From: SG8-41 sp963802355
GTDB lineage: Bacteria > Pseudomonadota > Gammaproteobacteria > Burkholderiales > SG8-41
Direction: 5' to 3'
Assembly (NCBI GenBank): GCA_963802355.1
Contig: CAWDIV010000005.1
Span: forward strand, 62,001 to 126,000
DNA length: 64,000 nucleotides
In this document: in pieces, positions 51,957 to 60,179 of the stretch
Numbering within the stretch: the first letter of the stretch is position 1
Layout of the letters: each line of letters starts with the position of its first letter
Notes under the pieces: model-generated
Databases searched by the model: none
What the model was told of the DNA's origin: nothing
The model's input: only the letters and a program-made list of their open reading frames with translations
Position numbers and translations under genes: made by a program

Positions 51957-53546
51957 TTACCGCCCGCTGCGCTTGCGTGTAGCCAACGCTACTCCGAGAA
52001 GCGCAGCGCACAGCGCGAGGACGACATAGTTGCCCCACCGCACGAACGGTGTTGCGCCACGGAAGCCGCGCACTTCGCGCGTGACGACGGCCGTCGCGAA
52101 CTCGGGAGCGGCGAGCTCGACCACGCCGCGCGGGTTGATGACGCCCGTAACGCCGGTGTTGGTGGCGCGCAGCATATAGCGGCCGGTTTCGAGCGCTCGC
52201 GTCTGCGAGATCTGCAAGTGCTGCTGCGGAGCGATCGAGCGGCCGAACCAGGCGACGTTGCTGACATTGACGAGCAGTGTCGCCGCCGGCAATTGGCGGA
52301 TGATTTCTTCCCCGAATGCATCCTCGTAGCAGATGTCGGCCGCGACGTGCTGCCCGGCCACCTTCAGCGGCTGCTGGTCGGCGCTACCGCGCGAGAAATC
52401 CTGCAGGGGAATCGCCAGCACGCTCACGATCCAGCCCAGCACCGGCCGCAGCGGAATGAATTCGCCGAAAGGCACGAGATGCGACTTGCGGTAGACCTGC
52501 GTGGGCGATGCGCCGAGCGACACCACGCTGTTGTAGTACGTCCCGTCGGGCGTGCGTTCAGGAACGCCGATCAGGATGTCGCCGCGGTTCTTGCGCGCCT
52601 GCGCCGCGAGCGCTTCCAGGTATTCGGGCGGGACCTGGTGCAGGAATAGCGGCAGCGCGGTTTCGGGCAGGATGATGAGTCGGCCGCTGGCAGCCCGGGT
52701 GAGGCTGAGATAGGTCTCGAGTGTCTGGCGCAGCCGGTCCTCGCGCCATTTGAGCTCTTGCGGGATATTGCCCTGGATCAGGCTAACCGTGACGGACTCC
52801 CCGGTAGGTTCGGTCCATTCGACCTGCTTCAGGCCCCAGCCCGTCGCCCAGATAACAACAAGGAGAAAGGGGAAAGGAGAAAGGAGAAAGGAAAAAGACA
52901 ATCGTGAACTACCAGGGCTTCCTTTCGCCTTTCGCCTTTCGCCTTCTGCCTTGTGGTACAGAACGGCGAGCAATCCCGCTGTGGCCGCGGTGGCGAGCGA
53001 GACGCCGTATACCCCCAGCACCGGCGCGTAGCCGGAGAGCGGGCTCAATGGAACCTGCGAGTAACCCATGGCCAGCCAGGGAAATCCGGTGAAGATCCAT
53101 CCGCGAGACCACTCGGTCAGCGTCCACAGGGCGGGCGCGGCGACGGCCAACTTGACTGTACAGGACACCGGAGCGCGCGCGCACACGTAGCCCGCCAGCG
53201 CCGGCAGCGAGGCGAGTATTACGCAGAACAGCAGGGTAGCGATCGCGGCCAGCGGGGCGGGCATGGCCCCGAAGTCGTGCAGGCTGACGTAGACCCAAGA
53301 CGCGCCGCAGAGGAATAGCCCCAGCCCGTAAGCAAAGCTTGACGCCGCCGAGCGGAGCGCGGTGGCAGCGCGCTGCCATAGCAGGAAGAGCGCTACGAGG
53401 GTCAGGACCGGCAGCGGGTAGAGGTAGAACGGCGCGAAACCGAGCACGGTTGCGGCGCCGAGGAGGAAGGCAATGAGGAGGGATGAGGGGCTGAAGCGAT
53501 TTCCACGAGCGTGATTTTCCTTCTGCCTTCCGTCTTCCGCCTTCAT
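51957..53546 (-). CDS. lnt: Apolipoprotein N-acyltransferase
   Basis: 529 residues, inner membrane. Multiple N-terminal helices precede a periplasmic nitrilase domain with catalytic Glu in IILPETALPLFL, Lys in YRKSHLVPFGEF and Cys in DICYEDAFG. It adds the third acyl chain to lipoproteins. The ATG overlaps the corC stop (ATGA). Two oddities: the first ~15 codons (KAEDGRQKE) consist of GGAAGGC-type heptamers, and residues ~198-229 (HKAEGERRKAKGSPGSSRLS and following) are encoded by an in-frame paired heptamer array. The catalytic domain is unaffected. Confidence 0.95.
   Translation of the reverse strand: MKAEDGRQKENHARGNRFSPSSLLIAFLLGAATVLGFAPFYLYPLPVLTLVALFLLWQRAATALRSAASSFAYGLGLFLCGASWVYVSLHDFGAMPAPLAAIATLLFCVILASLPALAGYVCARAPVSCTVKLAVAAPALWTLTEWSRGWIFTGFPWLAMGYSQVPLSPLSGYAPVLGVYGVSLATAATAGLLAVLYHKAEGERRKAKGSPGSSRLSFSFLLSPFPFLLVVIWATGWGLKQVEWTEPTGESVTVSLIQGNIPQELKWREDRLRQTLETYLSLTRAASGRLIILPETALPLFLHQVPPEYLEALAAQARKNRGDILIGVPERTPDGTYYNSVVSLGASPTQVYRKSHLVPFGEFIPLRPVLGWIVSVLAIPLQDFSRGSADQQPLKVAGQHVAADICYEDAFGEEIIRQLPAATLLVNVSNVAWFGRSIAPQQHLQISQTRALETGRYMLRATNTGVTGVINPRGVVELAAPEFATAVVTREVRGFRGATPFVRWGNYVVLALCAALLGVALATRKRSGR
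52860..52953. repeat. In-frame paired heptamer arrays inside lnt
   Basis: Left arm AAGGAGAAAGGGGAAAGGAG and AAAGGAGAAAGG (52860-52897); right arm CCTTTCGCCTTTCGCCTTTC and GCCTTCTGCC (52921-52950). The 22-nt spacer is CAATCGTGAACTACCAGGGC-like. This type has no TGA/TAA in the lnt frame, unlike the intergenic GTGA types. Confidence 0.88.
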
Positions 53547-53548
53547 CC
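53512..53548. repeat. Heptamer array at the corC-lnt junction
   Basis: TTTTCCTTCTGCCTTCCGTC and TTCCGCCTTCATCC on the + strand: four to five CTTCCGC/CTTCTGC units encoding the first residues of Lnt. It is the same class as the internal lnt array. Confidence 0.75.
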
Positions 53549-54364
53549 TTGATTCTTCTTCGCCACTTCGAGCAGGTGCAATCTGCGGCTGTCGGCGCGC
53601 AGGACCTTGAAGGTCAGGTTGTCGATGGTTATCTGTTCGCCGCGCTTGGGGACCCGGCCGAACCGCGATATGACGAGCCCGCCGATGGTATTGTGATCGT
53701 GGTCGCTAAAATCCGTGCCGAATGCCGCGTTGAAGTCGGCGATCTCGGTGAGCGCCTTTACCCGGTACTGGCCGCCCTTACCCTGCACGATGTTGTCCTC
53801 GATGTCTTTGAAATCGTATTCGTCCTCGATATCGCCTACGATCTGCTCGATCACGTCCTCCATGGTCACCATTCCCGCGACCCCGCCGTACTCGTCCACG
53901 ACGATGGCGATGTGGTTGCGATTCTTGCGAAATTCCTTGAGCAGGACGTTGAGAGGCTTGGACTCGGGAATGAACACGGCGGGACGGAGCATCTCGCGGA
54001 CGTTGAACTCCTCCTCGCCCGCGTAGTAACGAAGAAGGTCCTTTGCGAGCAGTATGCCCAGCACGTTGTCCTTGTTATCGCCGATCACCGGGAAACGCGA
54101 ATGCCCGGTTTGTATGACAAAGGGGATGAATTGGTCAGGCGATTCCTTGACGTCGATCACGTCCATCTGCGAGCGCGGCACCATGATGTCCCGGGCCTGC
54201 ATCTCCGCAACCTGCAGCACTCCTTCGATCATCGCGAGGGCGTCGGCGTCGAGCAGATTGCGCTCGTAGGACGAACGCAGCAACTCGATCAGCTCGTCAC
54301 GGTCCTCGGGCTTGTGCGCTATCAACGCGCCCAGGCGGTGGAGCAGCGTCGGTTTATTGATCAT
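53543..54364 (-). CDS. corC: CorC/HlyC-type CBS-domain protein
   Basis: 273 residues from ATG at 54364 (MINKPTLLHRLGALIAHKPE); an in-frame GTG at 54406 would add 14 residues encoded by a repeat. Two CBS domains: ARDIMVPRSQMDVIDVKESP with TGHSRFPVIGDNKDNVLGIL, and VREMLRPAVFIPESKPLNVL with HIAIVVDEYGGVAGMVTMED. C-terminal CorC/HlyC domain (EDEYDFKDIEDNIVQ, ITIDNLTFKVLRADSRRLHL). Linked to Mg2+/Co2+ efflux. It overlaps lnt by four bases. Confidence 0.94.
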   Translation of the reverse strand: MINKPTLLHRLGALIAHKPEDRDELIELLRSSYERNLLDADALAMIEGVLQVAEMQARDIMVPRSQMDVIDVKESPDQFIPFVIQTGHSRFPVIGDNKDNVLGILLAKDLLRYYAGEEEFNVREMLRPAVFIPESKPLNVLLKEFRKNRNHIAIVVDEYGGVAGMVTMEDVIEQIVGDIEDEYDFKDIEDNIVQGKGGQYRVKALTEIADFNAAFGTDFSDHDHNTIGGLVISRFGRVPKRGEQITIDNLTFKVLRADSRRLHLLEVAKKNQG

Positions 54365-54475
54365 TTCGAAACCGGATGGCAAATCCGGACTCGCCGATTC
54401 GTCCACACCTCGCTCCCCTCGCCCTTCGGGGAGAGCCGCGTAGCACGCGAGGGGCCAGGTTGGGAGTGAGGGATC
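54361..54475 (-). repeat. Interspersed repeat CCCTCACCCC...CCGGAT hairpin, copy B
   Basis: On the minus strand: CCCTCACTCCCAACCTGGCC, CCCTCGCGTGCTACGCGGCT, CTCCCCGAAGGGCGAGGGGA, then GACGAATCGGCGAGTCCGGA and TTTGCCATCCGGTTTCG. It matches copy A at 44217-44313 in order and sequence with an extra GTGCTACGCGGC segment. It ends at the corC ATG. Confidence 0.8.
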
Positions 54476-54532
54476 GAGCGCAGTAACGAAGTTACGTAAA
54501 GCTCGGTAGGTCGACCGTTGGCCATTCTTGGG

Positions 54533-54628
54533 TCAGGGACTGGGGACTGGGGGCTAGGGACTAGGGGTTAGGGGTTCGGGACTCGTTGCAAGCGGTATTT
54601 CATTCTAGTCCCGAGTCCCTAGTCCCGC
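54533..54628. repeat. Paired inverted heptamer arrays, GGGACTG/GGGACTA type
   Basis: Left arm CAGGGACTGGGGACTGGGGG, CTAGGGACTAGGGGTTAGGG (54534-54585); right arm TCTAGTCCCGAGTCCCTAGT with CCCG (54604-54628). It closely resembles the heptanucleotide STRR sequences known from filamentous cyanobacteria. The right arm encodes the last residues of YbeY. Confidence 0.92.
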
Positions 54629-55058
54629 CGTAGGGGTCTGGGAATCCCAGACCGGTGAGGATCCGGGCCTCGCGCTGTTCCATGGCTCGGGCTGCGCGGC
54701 CCGTATCATGGTCATAGCCTTGCAGATGCAGCACGCCGTGGACGACGAGATGAGCGTAGTGCGCGGCGAGGCTCTTGCCCTGCGCGTGCGCCTCGCGCGC
54801 GATCAGCGGCGCGCACAACGCGAGATCGCCGTGCAGCGGCGGCGGCTCCCGCATGACGAACGAGAGCACGTTGGTCGCGCGGTTCTTGCCGCGGAAATTC
54901 CGGTTGAGCGCCTGCGCTTCGACTTTGCCGACGATGCGCAGCGTGACGCACGCGTCACGCTCGAGCGCCGCGCGCGCCCACCGGCGCAGCTGCGCGCGGG
55001 AAGGAACGCTGCGTGCCTTAACAGCGTATTGCACGGTCAGATCCAGTTTCGGGTTCAA
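54600..55058 (-). CDS. ybeY: Endoribonuclease YbeY
   Basis: 152 residues. The zinc site HGVLHLQGYDHDTGRAARAM and the preceding NRNFRGKNRATNVLSFVMRE are family signatures. YbeY matures 16S rRNA 3' ends and checks 70S ribosomes. The C-terminal GTRDSGLE is encoded by a GGGACTA-type heptamer array and is not family sequence. Start overlaps the phoH end by four bases. Confidence 0.94.
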   Translation of the reverse strand: MNPKLDLTVQYAVKARSVPSRAQLRRWARAALERDACVTLRIVGKVEAQALNRNFRGKNRATNVLSFVMREPPPLHGDLALCAPLIAREAHAQGKSLAAHYAHLVVHGVLHLQGYDHDTGRAARAMEQREARILTGLGFPDPYGGTRDSGLE

Positions 55059-56056
55059 GGCTTCGGGTTCGGGGCTTGCTCTGCCTGTTCGTTTTTCAAC
55101 TTGGAACGAGGAACGCGGAGCTTGTAACTTTCATAGGCGTTGACGATGCGCTGGACGAGTGGATGACGCACGACGTCCTCCGTATCGAAGTAGGTGAATG
55201 CGATGCCGCGGACGTCATTCAGCACGTCTTCGGCTTCGACCAGACCGCTCTTCTGCCCGCGCGCGAGGTCGATCTGGGTGACATCGCCGTTGACGACGGC
55301 CTTGCTGCCGAAACCGATGCGCGTGAGAAACATTTTCATCTGCTCGGGCGTGGTGTTCTGCGCTTCGTCCAGTATCACGAACGAATGATTGAGCGTGCGC
55401 CCTCGCATGAACGCGAGCGGTGCGATCTCGATGGCGCCGCGCTCGAACAGTTTCGCCACCTTGTCGAAGCCCATGAGGTCGTAGAGCGCGTCGTAGAGCG
55501 GGCGCAGGTAGGGATCGACCTTGGCCGCCATGTCGCCGGGAAGGAAGCCGAGTCGCTCTCCCGCTTCGACCGCCGGCCGCACCAGGACGATGCGCTTGAC
55601 GGCCTCGCGCTCGAGGGCGTCCACCGCGCATGCCACGGCGAGGTAGGTTTTACCCGTCCCGGCGGGACCGATGCTGAAGGTCAGGTCGTGGGTGAGTATG
55701 TTCTGCAGGTATTGCACCTGCCGCGGCGTGCGCCCGTGCAGATCCGGGCGGCGCGTCATCAGCGCCGGGCTGCCATCCTGCGCTTTCCCTTTGCGCGGAC
55801 CGGCCGCTTCGATGAGACCGAGTTGCACGTCTTCCAGCGAAAGGTCGCTTTTCGCCTGGTCGTAAAAGGCATTGAGCACCTTGGCGGCGAGCTTCGTTTG
55901 TGCCGGGCTCCCGGTCACGGCGAAGCGCTCGCCGCGGCGCGCGATGCTCACATCGAGAGCCGTCTCGATCTGGCGCAGGTTTTCATCGAGCGCCCCGCAC
56001 AGGTTGGCGAGCCGTTGGTTGTCGACCGGCCTGAAAACGATCTCGACGGGTTTCAA
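55055..56056 (-). CDS. ybeZ: PhoH-like ATPase (YbeZ)
   Basis: 333 residues. A KH-like N-terminal part (LANLCGALDENLRQIETALD) precedes a P-loop ATPase: Walker A GPAGTGKTY, VRPAVEAGERLGFLPGD, Walker B SFVILDEAQNTTPEQMKMFL, and sensor VVNGDVTQIDL. It is the usual partner of YbeY in ribosome and RNA metabolism. It sits between miaB and ybeY in one operon. Confidence 0.95.
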   Translation of the reverse strand: MKPVEIVFRPVDNQRLANLCGALDENLRQIETALDVSIARRGERFAVTGSPAQTKLAAKVLNAFYDQAKSDLSLEDVQLGLIEAAGPRKGKAQDGSPALMTRRPDLHGRTPRQVQYLQNILTHDLTFSIGPAGTGKTYLAVACAVDALEREAVKRIVLVRPAVEAGERLGFLPGDMAAKVDPYLRPLYDALYDLMGFDKVAKLFERGAIEIAPLAFMRGRTLNHSFVILDEAQNTTPEQMKMFLTRIGFGSKAVVNGDVTQIDLARGQKSGLVEAEDVLNDVRGIAFTYFDTEDVVRHPLVQRIVNAYESYKLRVPRSKLKNEQAEQAPNPKP

Positions 56057-56057
56057 A

Positions 56058-57383
56058 CTAGGAACCTAGGTTCCATACCCCGCGCAGCGAGTGGGGCAGC
56101 GCGGCGGTGACGGTGACATCGACGAACTGCCCGATCAGCCGCCGGGGACCGGGAAAATTGATCACACGATTGTTCCCGGTGCGGCCGGAAAGCTCCGCGG
56201 CATTCTTTCTCGCAGGCCTTTGCACCAGCACCCGCTGCCGCGTGCCGAGCATGGCGCGGCTGATCGCCTGCGCCTGCTCGTCGATCTTCGCCTGCAGCCG
56301 TTGCAGGCGCGCGAGCTTGACCGCGTGCGGCGTGGTGTCGGGGAGCCCGGCCGCGGGCGTACCGGGCCGCCGGCTGTAAATGAAACTGAAGCTCGCGTCG
56401 AAACCCACTTCTTCGATCAGCTTCATCGTCGCCTCGAAGTCGGCTGCGGTTTCTCCAGGATAGCCGACGATGAAATCCGACGAGATTGAGATATCGGGGC
56501 GCCGGGCCCGCAACCGGCGAACGATGGACTTGTATTCGAGCGTCGTGTAGCCGCGCTTCATCGCCGCCAGCACCGGATCCGAGCCCGCCTGAACAGGAAG
56601 ATGCACGTGACCCGCGAGCTGCGGGATGCGCTCGAAGGCATCGATCAGGCGCTGACTGAATTCCTTCGGGTGAGAAGTGGTGAAACGGATGCGCTCGATG
56701 CCCGGCACGGCGGCCACGTATTCGAGCAACAGCGCCAGATCAGCGGTCTCCCCTTCCGCCGTTACGCCCCGATAGGCGTTCACGTTCTGTCCCAGCAGCG
56801 TGACTTCCCTGACGTCCTGTTGGGCAAGCTCCGCGATTTCAACGAGCACATCCTCGAACGGCCGCGATACTTCCTCGCCGCGCGTATACGGCACCACGCA
56901 AAACGTGCAGTACTTGCTGCAACCTTCCATCACCGAGACGAAGGCAGTGGCGCCTTCCACGCGGGCCGGCGGCAGGTTGTCGAACTTCTCGATCTCGGGG
57001 AAGGACACATCGACCTGGGGGCGGCCGGTAGCGCGGCGCGCGTCGATCATCTGCGGCAACCGATGCAGCGTTTGCGGCCCGAAGACGAGATCGACGTAGG
57101 GTGCGCGCGCGACGATCGCCGCGCCTTCCTGGCTCGCGACGCAACCACCGACGCCGATCAACAGGTTCCGGTTGCCGAGCTTCAGGTGCTTGACGCGACC
57201 CAGGTCGGTGAACACCTTCTCCTGGGCCTTTTCGCGTACCGAACAGGTATTGAAGAGGATGACATCCGCGGCCGCAGGATCCGCGGTTTTAACCATTCCC
57301 CGCGCTGCGTGCAGCACGTCGGCCATCTTGGCCGAGTCGTACTCGTTCATCTGGCAGCCGAACGTCTTGATGTAGAACTTCAC
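56058..57383 (-). CDS. miaB: tRNA-2-methylthio-N6-dimethylallyladenosine synthase MiaB
   Basis: 441 residues. N-terminal UPF0004 domain with Cys ligands (TFGCQMNEYDSAKMADVL; FNTCSVREKAQEKV; GVGGCVASQEG), the radical-SAM CxxxCxxC motif GCSKYCTFCVVPYTRGEE, and a C-terminal TRAM domain (RQRVLVQRPARKNAAELSGR, TGNNRVINF). It methylthiolates i6A37 of tRNAs. First gene of the miaB-phoH-ybeY-corC-lnt minus-strand operon. Confidence 0.97.
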   Translation of the reverse strand: MKFYIKTFGCQMNEYDSAKMADVLHAARGMVKTADPAAADVILFNTCSVREKAQEKVFTDLGRVKHLKLGNRNLLIGVGGCVASQEGAAIVARAPYVDLVFGPQTLHRLPQMIDARRATGRPQVDVSFPEIEKFDNLPPARVEGATAFVSVMEGCSKYCTFCVVPYTRGEEVSRPFEDVLVEIAELAQQDVREVTLLGQNVNAYRGVTAEGETADLALLLEYVAAVPGIERIRFTTSHPKEFSQRLIDAFERIPQLAGHVHLPVQAGSDPVLAAMKRGYTTLEYKSIVRRLRARRPDISISSDFIVGYPGETAADFEATMKLIEEVGFDASFSFIYSRRPGTPAAGLPDTTPHAVKLARLQRLQAKIDEQAQAISRAMLGTRQRVLVQRPARKNAAELSGRTGNNRVINFPGPRRLIGQFVDVTVTAALPHSLRGVWNLGS

Positions 57384-57418
57384 CGGGAGCGCGACGCTAG
57401 TGACTCAGGACACCTAGA

Positions 57419-57748
57419 TCAGCGATTGCGAGTACGCCTGGCGATCTCGAGTTCGTCGGGGCGCAGGAGGTAGACGCGGGAAATGTCGCCGGTCATATCC
57501 TGAACGAACAGGACGTGAGCACGTTCCGGAATGAGGTTATGCAGGATCGTACGGTTGTTCTCATCGAAGATGAGTGCGCCCGGAGCGAGGCGCACTACCT
57601 TGTTGTCGATCTGGATGAGTGGGAAGGGGTTTTGCTGGCCGATAATCTCGCCCAGCTTTCCATTGGCGGGCAGCTGACGGATCAGTTGGGCATGGACGGA
57701 GGTGGCGACTCCGAGCGCGAGCACCAAAGCTATGAGCCATCTACCCAT
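57419..57748 (-). CDS. Exported hypothetical protein
   Basis: 109 residues from ATG at 57748. Signal peptide MGRWLIALVLALGVATSVHA, then QLIRQLPANGKLGEIIGQQN and VRLAPGALIFDENNRTILHN, IPERAHVLFVQDMTGDISRV. A small beta-rich periplasmic protein, no cysteines. It recurs next to miaB in related genomes to my recollection, but no function is known. A heptamer element is absent here. Confidence 0.78.
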   Translation of the reverse strand: MGRWLIALVLALGVATSVHAQLIRQLPANGKLGEIIGQQNPFPLIQIDNKVVRLAPGALIFDENNRTILHNLIPERAHVLFVQDMTGDISRVYLLRPDELEIARRTRNR

Positions 57749-57840
57749 CGGTTCCTCACAGTAACACAGTGTAATCAAATACTTCAACGCCACGTTTGGC
57801 ATGCTGCTGAGCGTCCTGCGGTCCACGGACACTGGAAATT

Positions 57841-57916
57841 TGGTGGCGAGTCAGGGATTTGAACCCCGGACCAACGGATTATGATTCCGCTGCTCTAACC
57901 GCTGAGCTAACTCGCC
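57841..57916 (-). tRNA. tRNA with CAU anticodon, probably tRNA-Ile2
   Basis: 76 nt including an encoded CCA. Acceptor stem GGCGAGU/ACUCGCC; D arm TAGCTCAGCGGTTAGAGC; anticodon stem GCGGA-TCCGU with loop AUCAUAA, so the anticodon is CAU; T arm CCGGGGTTCAAATCCCTG. The CAU could be elongator Met or lysidine-modified Ile2. The short D loop and the GGAATCATAATCC stem with TTGGTC variable loop favour Ile2, without certainty. Confidence 0.93.
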
Positions 57917-57954
57917 TTAGGAATTTGTCGGCTTCGCCGTCGACCAATTCCTAA
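57917..57954. repeat. Palindrome TTAGGAATTTGTCGGC...AATTCCTAA
   Basis: TTAGGAATT (57917-57925) pairs with AATTCCTAA (57946-57954); inner GTCGGC and GCCGTCGAC extend the stem imperfectly. It is related to the hairpin at 24700-24733. It lies directly upstream of the tRNA on the minus strand. Confidence 0.65.
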
Positions 57955-58114
57955 ACCGCAGAGGGAGTGCGGATTGTAGCGAAAAAGATACCATTAAGCC
58001 ACTGAATCTCTTCCTGATTCTTGCTGGGCATCCGATAATGCACCGCGCTCCAAAGTGGCCTATTCGTGGGAGTGACGTTACACTGGCCGACCTACCCAAG
58101 GTGATTCGCGGCGC

Positions 58115-59284
58115 ATGCACGGTAAATTCGATGTCGCTGTCATTGGCGGCGGGCTGGTGGGTCTTAGCCTCGCGGCGGCCCTGCAACGCGCCGGCTTGCG
58201 GCTCGCGTTGATCGAGCCGCAGCCCGCAACGCCGGTGCCCGCGGACGACTCCTGGGACAGCCGCATCTACGCGGTCAGTCCGGGAACCGCTTCTTTCCTC
58301 GACGCGCTGGGCGCGTGGCAACGCCTTCCGCCGGAGCGCGTGACCAGCGTCGAGACCATGCAGATCTATGGCGATGACGCGAGCGCCCGCCTCGAATTCA
58401 GCGCCTACGAGGCGGGGCTGGCCGAGCTCGCCTTCATCGTCGAGAACCGCCTTCTGCAGCGTGCGCTATGGCGTACCGTGGATCCCGGTGCGGTGCGCGT
58501 CTTTGCCCCGGCGAATTGCGCCTCTCTGGCGCTCGGAGCGGATTACGCGACATTGGCGTTGGCCGACGGCAGCGAACTGACGGCGCGGCTCGTCGTCGCT
58601 GCCGACGGCGCCGACTCCTGGGTGCGGGAACAGGCACGCGTTGCGATGACGCCGCACGACTACCGCCAGCTTGGAGTGGTCGCCAATTTTTCCTGCGAGC
58701 GGCCGCATCGAGGCGTCGCATTTCAGTGGTTCCAGCGCGATGGCGTGCTGGCGCTGCTGCCGTTGGCGGGCAATCGTGTTTCCATGGTGTGGTCGATCGT
58801 GAAGGAAAGCGGCGAGCGTCTGTTGGCGCTCGCCGCGGATGATCTCGCCAAAGAGGTTGAAACAGCGAGCCACGGCGTACTGGGTGCGCTGCATGTCGTC
58901 ACGCCGCCGGTAGCGTTTCCGCTCCGGCTGCAGCGTGTGGCGCAGTTCGTCAGGCCGCGCGTGGCGCTCGTGGGAGACGCCGCGCACAACGTGCATCCGC
59001 TCGCGGGGCAAGGCGTGAATCTGGGTTTTCGCGACGCGCGAGTGCTGGCGGCAACGCTGGACTCGCGGGAGGGGAGATACGATTGCGGCGATTACGCGCT
59101 GCTGCGGCGCTACGAGCGCGCGCGCAAGGAAGACGTCGCTGCGATGCAGCTCACGACCCATGCCCTCCAGAAACTTTTCAACAACGAGACGGTCTGGATG
59201 GGGAAGGCACGCAACGCTGGCTTACGGCTGGTCAACCGGCAGCCGCAATTGAAGAAGTTCCTGGTGCAGCAGGCGGTGGCCTGA
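58115..59284 (+). CDS. UbiH/UbiF/Coq6 family FAD-dependent monooxygenase
   Basis: 389 residues. FAD-binding GxGxxG: VAVIGGGLVGLSLAAALQRA; the DG motif VVAADGADSWVREQA; the GD motif VALVGDAAHNVHPLAGQGVN with LGFRDARVLAATL. Family enzymes hydroxylate the ubiquinone ring; regiospecificity (C5, C6 or C1) cannot be read from sequence. dsbC follows after 28 bp in the same direction. Confidence 0.92.
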   Translation: MHGKFDVAVIGGGLVGLSLAAALQRAGLRLALIEPQPATPVPADDSWDSRIYAVSPGTASFLDALGAWQRLPPERVTSVETMQIYGDDASARLEFSAYEAGLAELAFIVENRLLQRALWRTVDPGAVRVFAPANCASLALGADYATLALADGSELTARLVVAADGADSWVREQARVAMTPHDYRQLGVVANFSCERPHRGVAFQWFQRDGVLALLPLAGNRVSMVWSIVKESGERLLALAADDLAKEVETASHGVLGALHVVTPPVAFPLRLQRVAQFVRPRVALVGDAAHNVHPLAGQGVNLGFRDARVLAATLDSREGRYDCGDYALLRRYERARKEDVAAMQLTTHALQKLFNNETVWMGKARNAGLRLVNRQPQLKKFLVQQAVA

Positions 59285-59312
59285 ACGTCCCGGAACTCGA
59301 TCGAGGACACCC

Positions 59313-60035
59313 ATGATACGAAGAATTGCCGCGGCACTCCTGGTCGCGACCGCGCTCTCGGCCGCACCCGTTTACGGGGGCGAGGCCGAAATCCGTAGTG
59401 CGATTCAGAGCAAGTTCCGGGACGTGCCGGTCGAGAGCGTGTCCAAGACGCCCTTCAGCGGTATCTACGAGGTCGTATTGGGCGGCCGGGTCCTGTACAC
59501 GGATGAGAAAGGCAGCTTCGTATTCATCGGAAACCTGATCGACTTGCGCGGAGCTTCGGAACGGGACCTGACGGACGAGCGAACCGCCCAGATCGCTGCC
59601 CAGACTTTGAAACAATCAGTCGATCTCGCCATCAAGCGAGTGCGTGGCAATGGCAAACGCGTGATCTATACGTTCGAAGACCCGAATTGCGGCTGGTGCA
59701 AGAAATTTCACGGCGAGCTGGCACGGGTCAACAACGTGACGATCTACACTTTCCTCTGGCCTATCCTCTCGCCGGACTCGGTGGAGAAATCGAAGACGGT
59801 GTGGTGCGCGCGGGACCGGGTCAAAGCGTGGGATGACGTGATGACGCGCGGCACCGTGCAAATGCAGGACGCCGGCAAGAGTTGTGACACGCCGATCGAG
59901 AAAAACCTGGCGCTCGCGAAGCGTTTCGGCGCCCGCGGCACGCCCGCGGTCTATCTTGCCGACGGCCGTCAAGTCGGGGGCTTTGTGCCCGCCGACAAGC
60001 TCGAAGAGGCCCTGAACGTGGTTTCCGCCAAGTAG
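59313..60035 (+). CDS. dsbC: Thiol:disulfide isomerase DsbC
   Basis: 240 residues. Signal peptide MIRRIAAALLVATALSAAPV YG; N-terminal dimerisation domain (IRSAIQSKFRDVPVESVSKT, GIYEVVLGGRVLYTDEKGSF); thioredoxin domain with active site CGWC (C126-C129, family usually CGYC) in FEDPNCGWCKKFH and cis-Pro in GARGTPAVYLADG. A second Cys pair (VWCARDR, GKSCDT) is the structural disulfide. Periplasmic isomerase. Confidence 0.94.
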   Translation: MIRRIAAALLVATALSAAPVYGGEAEIRSAIQSKFRDVPVESVSKTPFSGIYEVVLGGRVLYTDEKGSFVFIGNLIDLRGASERDLTDERTAQIAAQTLKQSVDLAIKRVRGNGKRVIYTFEDPNCGWCKKFHGELARVNNVTIYTFLWPILSPDSVEKSKTVWCARDRVKAWDDVMTRGTVQMQDAGKSCDTPIEKNLALAKRFGARGTPAVYLADGRQVGGFVPADKLEEALNVVSAK

Positions 60036-60071
60036 TCTGAATAGTTTCATCACGGGTTTCTGTTCCTAAAT

Positions 60072-60097
60072 CGGGCGGCGCGTTCATGCGTCGCCCG
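60072..60097 (+). terminator. GC hairpin after dsbC
   Basis: CGGGCGGCGCG-TTCA-TGCGTCGCCCG forms a stem of about ten pairs with wobbles. It is followed by GTTAG, not a T-run, so a terminator role is tentative. Confidence 0.35.
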
Positions 60098-60179
60098 GTT
60101 AGCCCGCATGCTCCCTGCCTATTAATCGCTCAGGTCGTAAGAATCCCTCCGCCGTCGGATACCGTAAATCATGCGGGCC

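Noticed and set aside
53543..54406. Longer CorC start at GTG 54406
   Set aside because: The extra 14 residues are encoded by an interspersed repeat and do not fit the family; ATG at 54364 gives the normal N-terminus.
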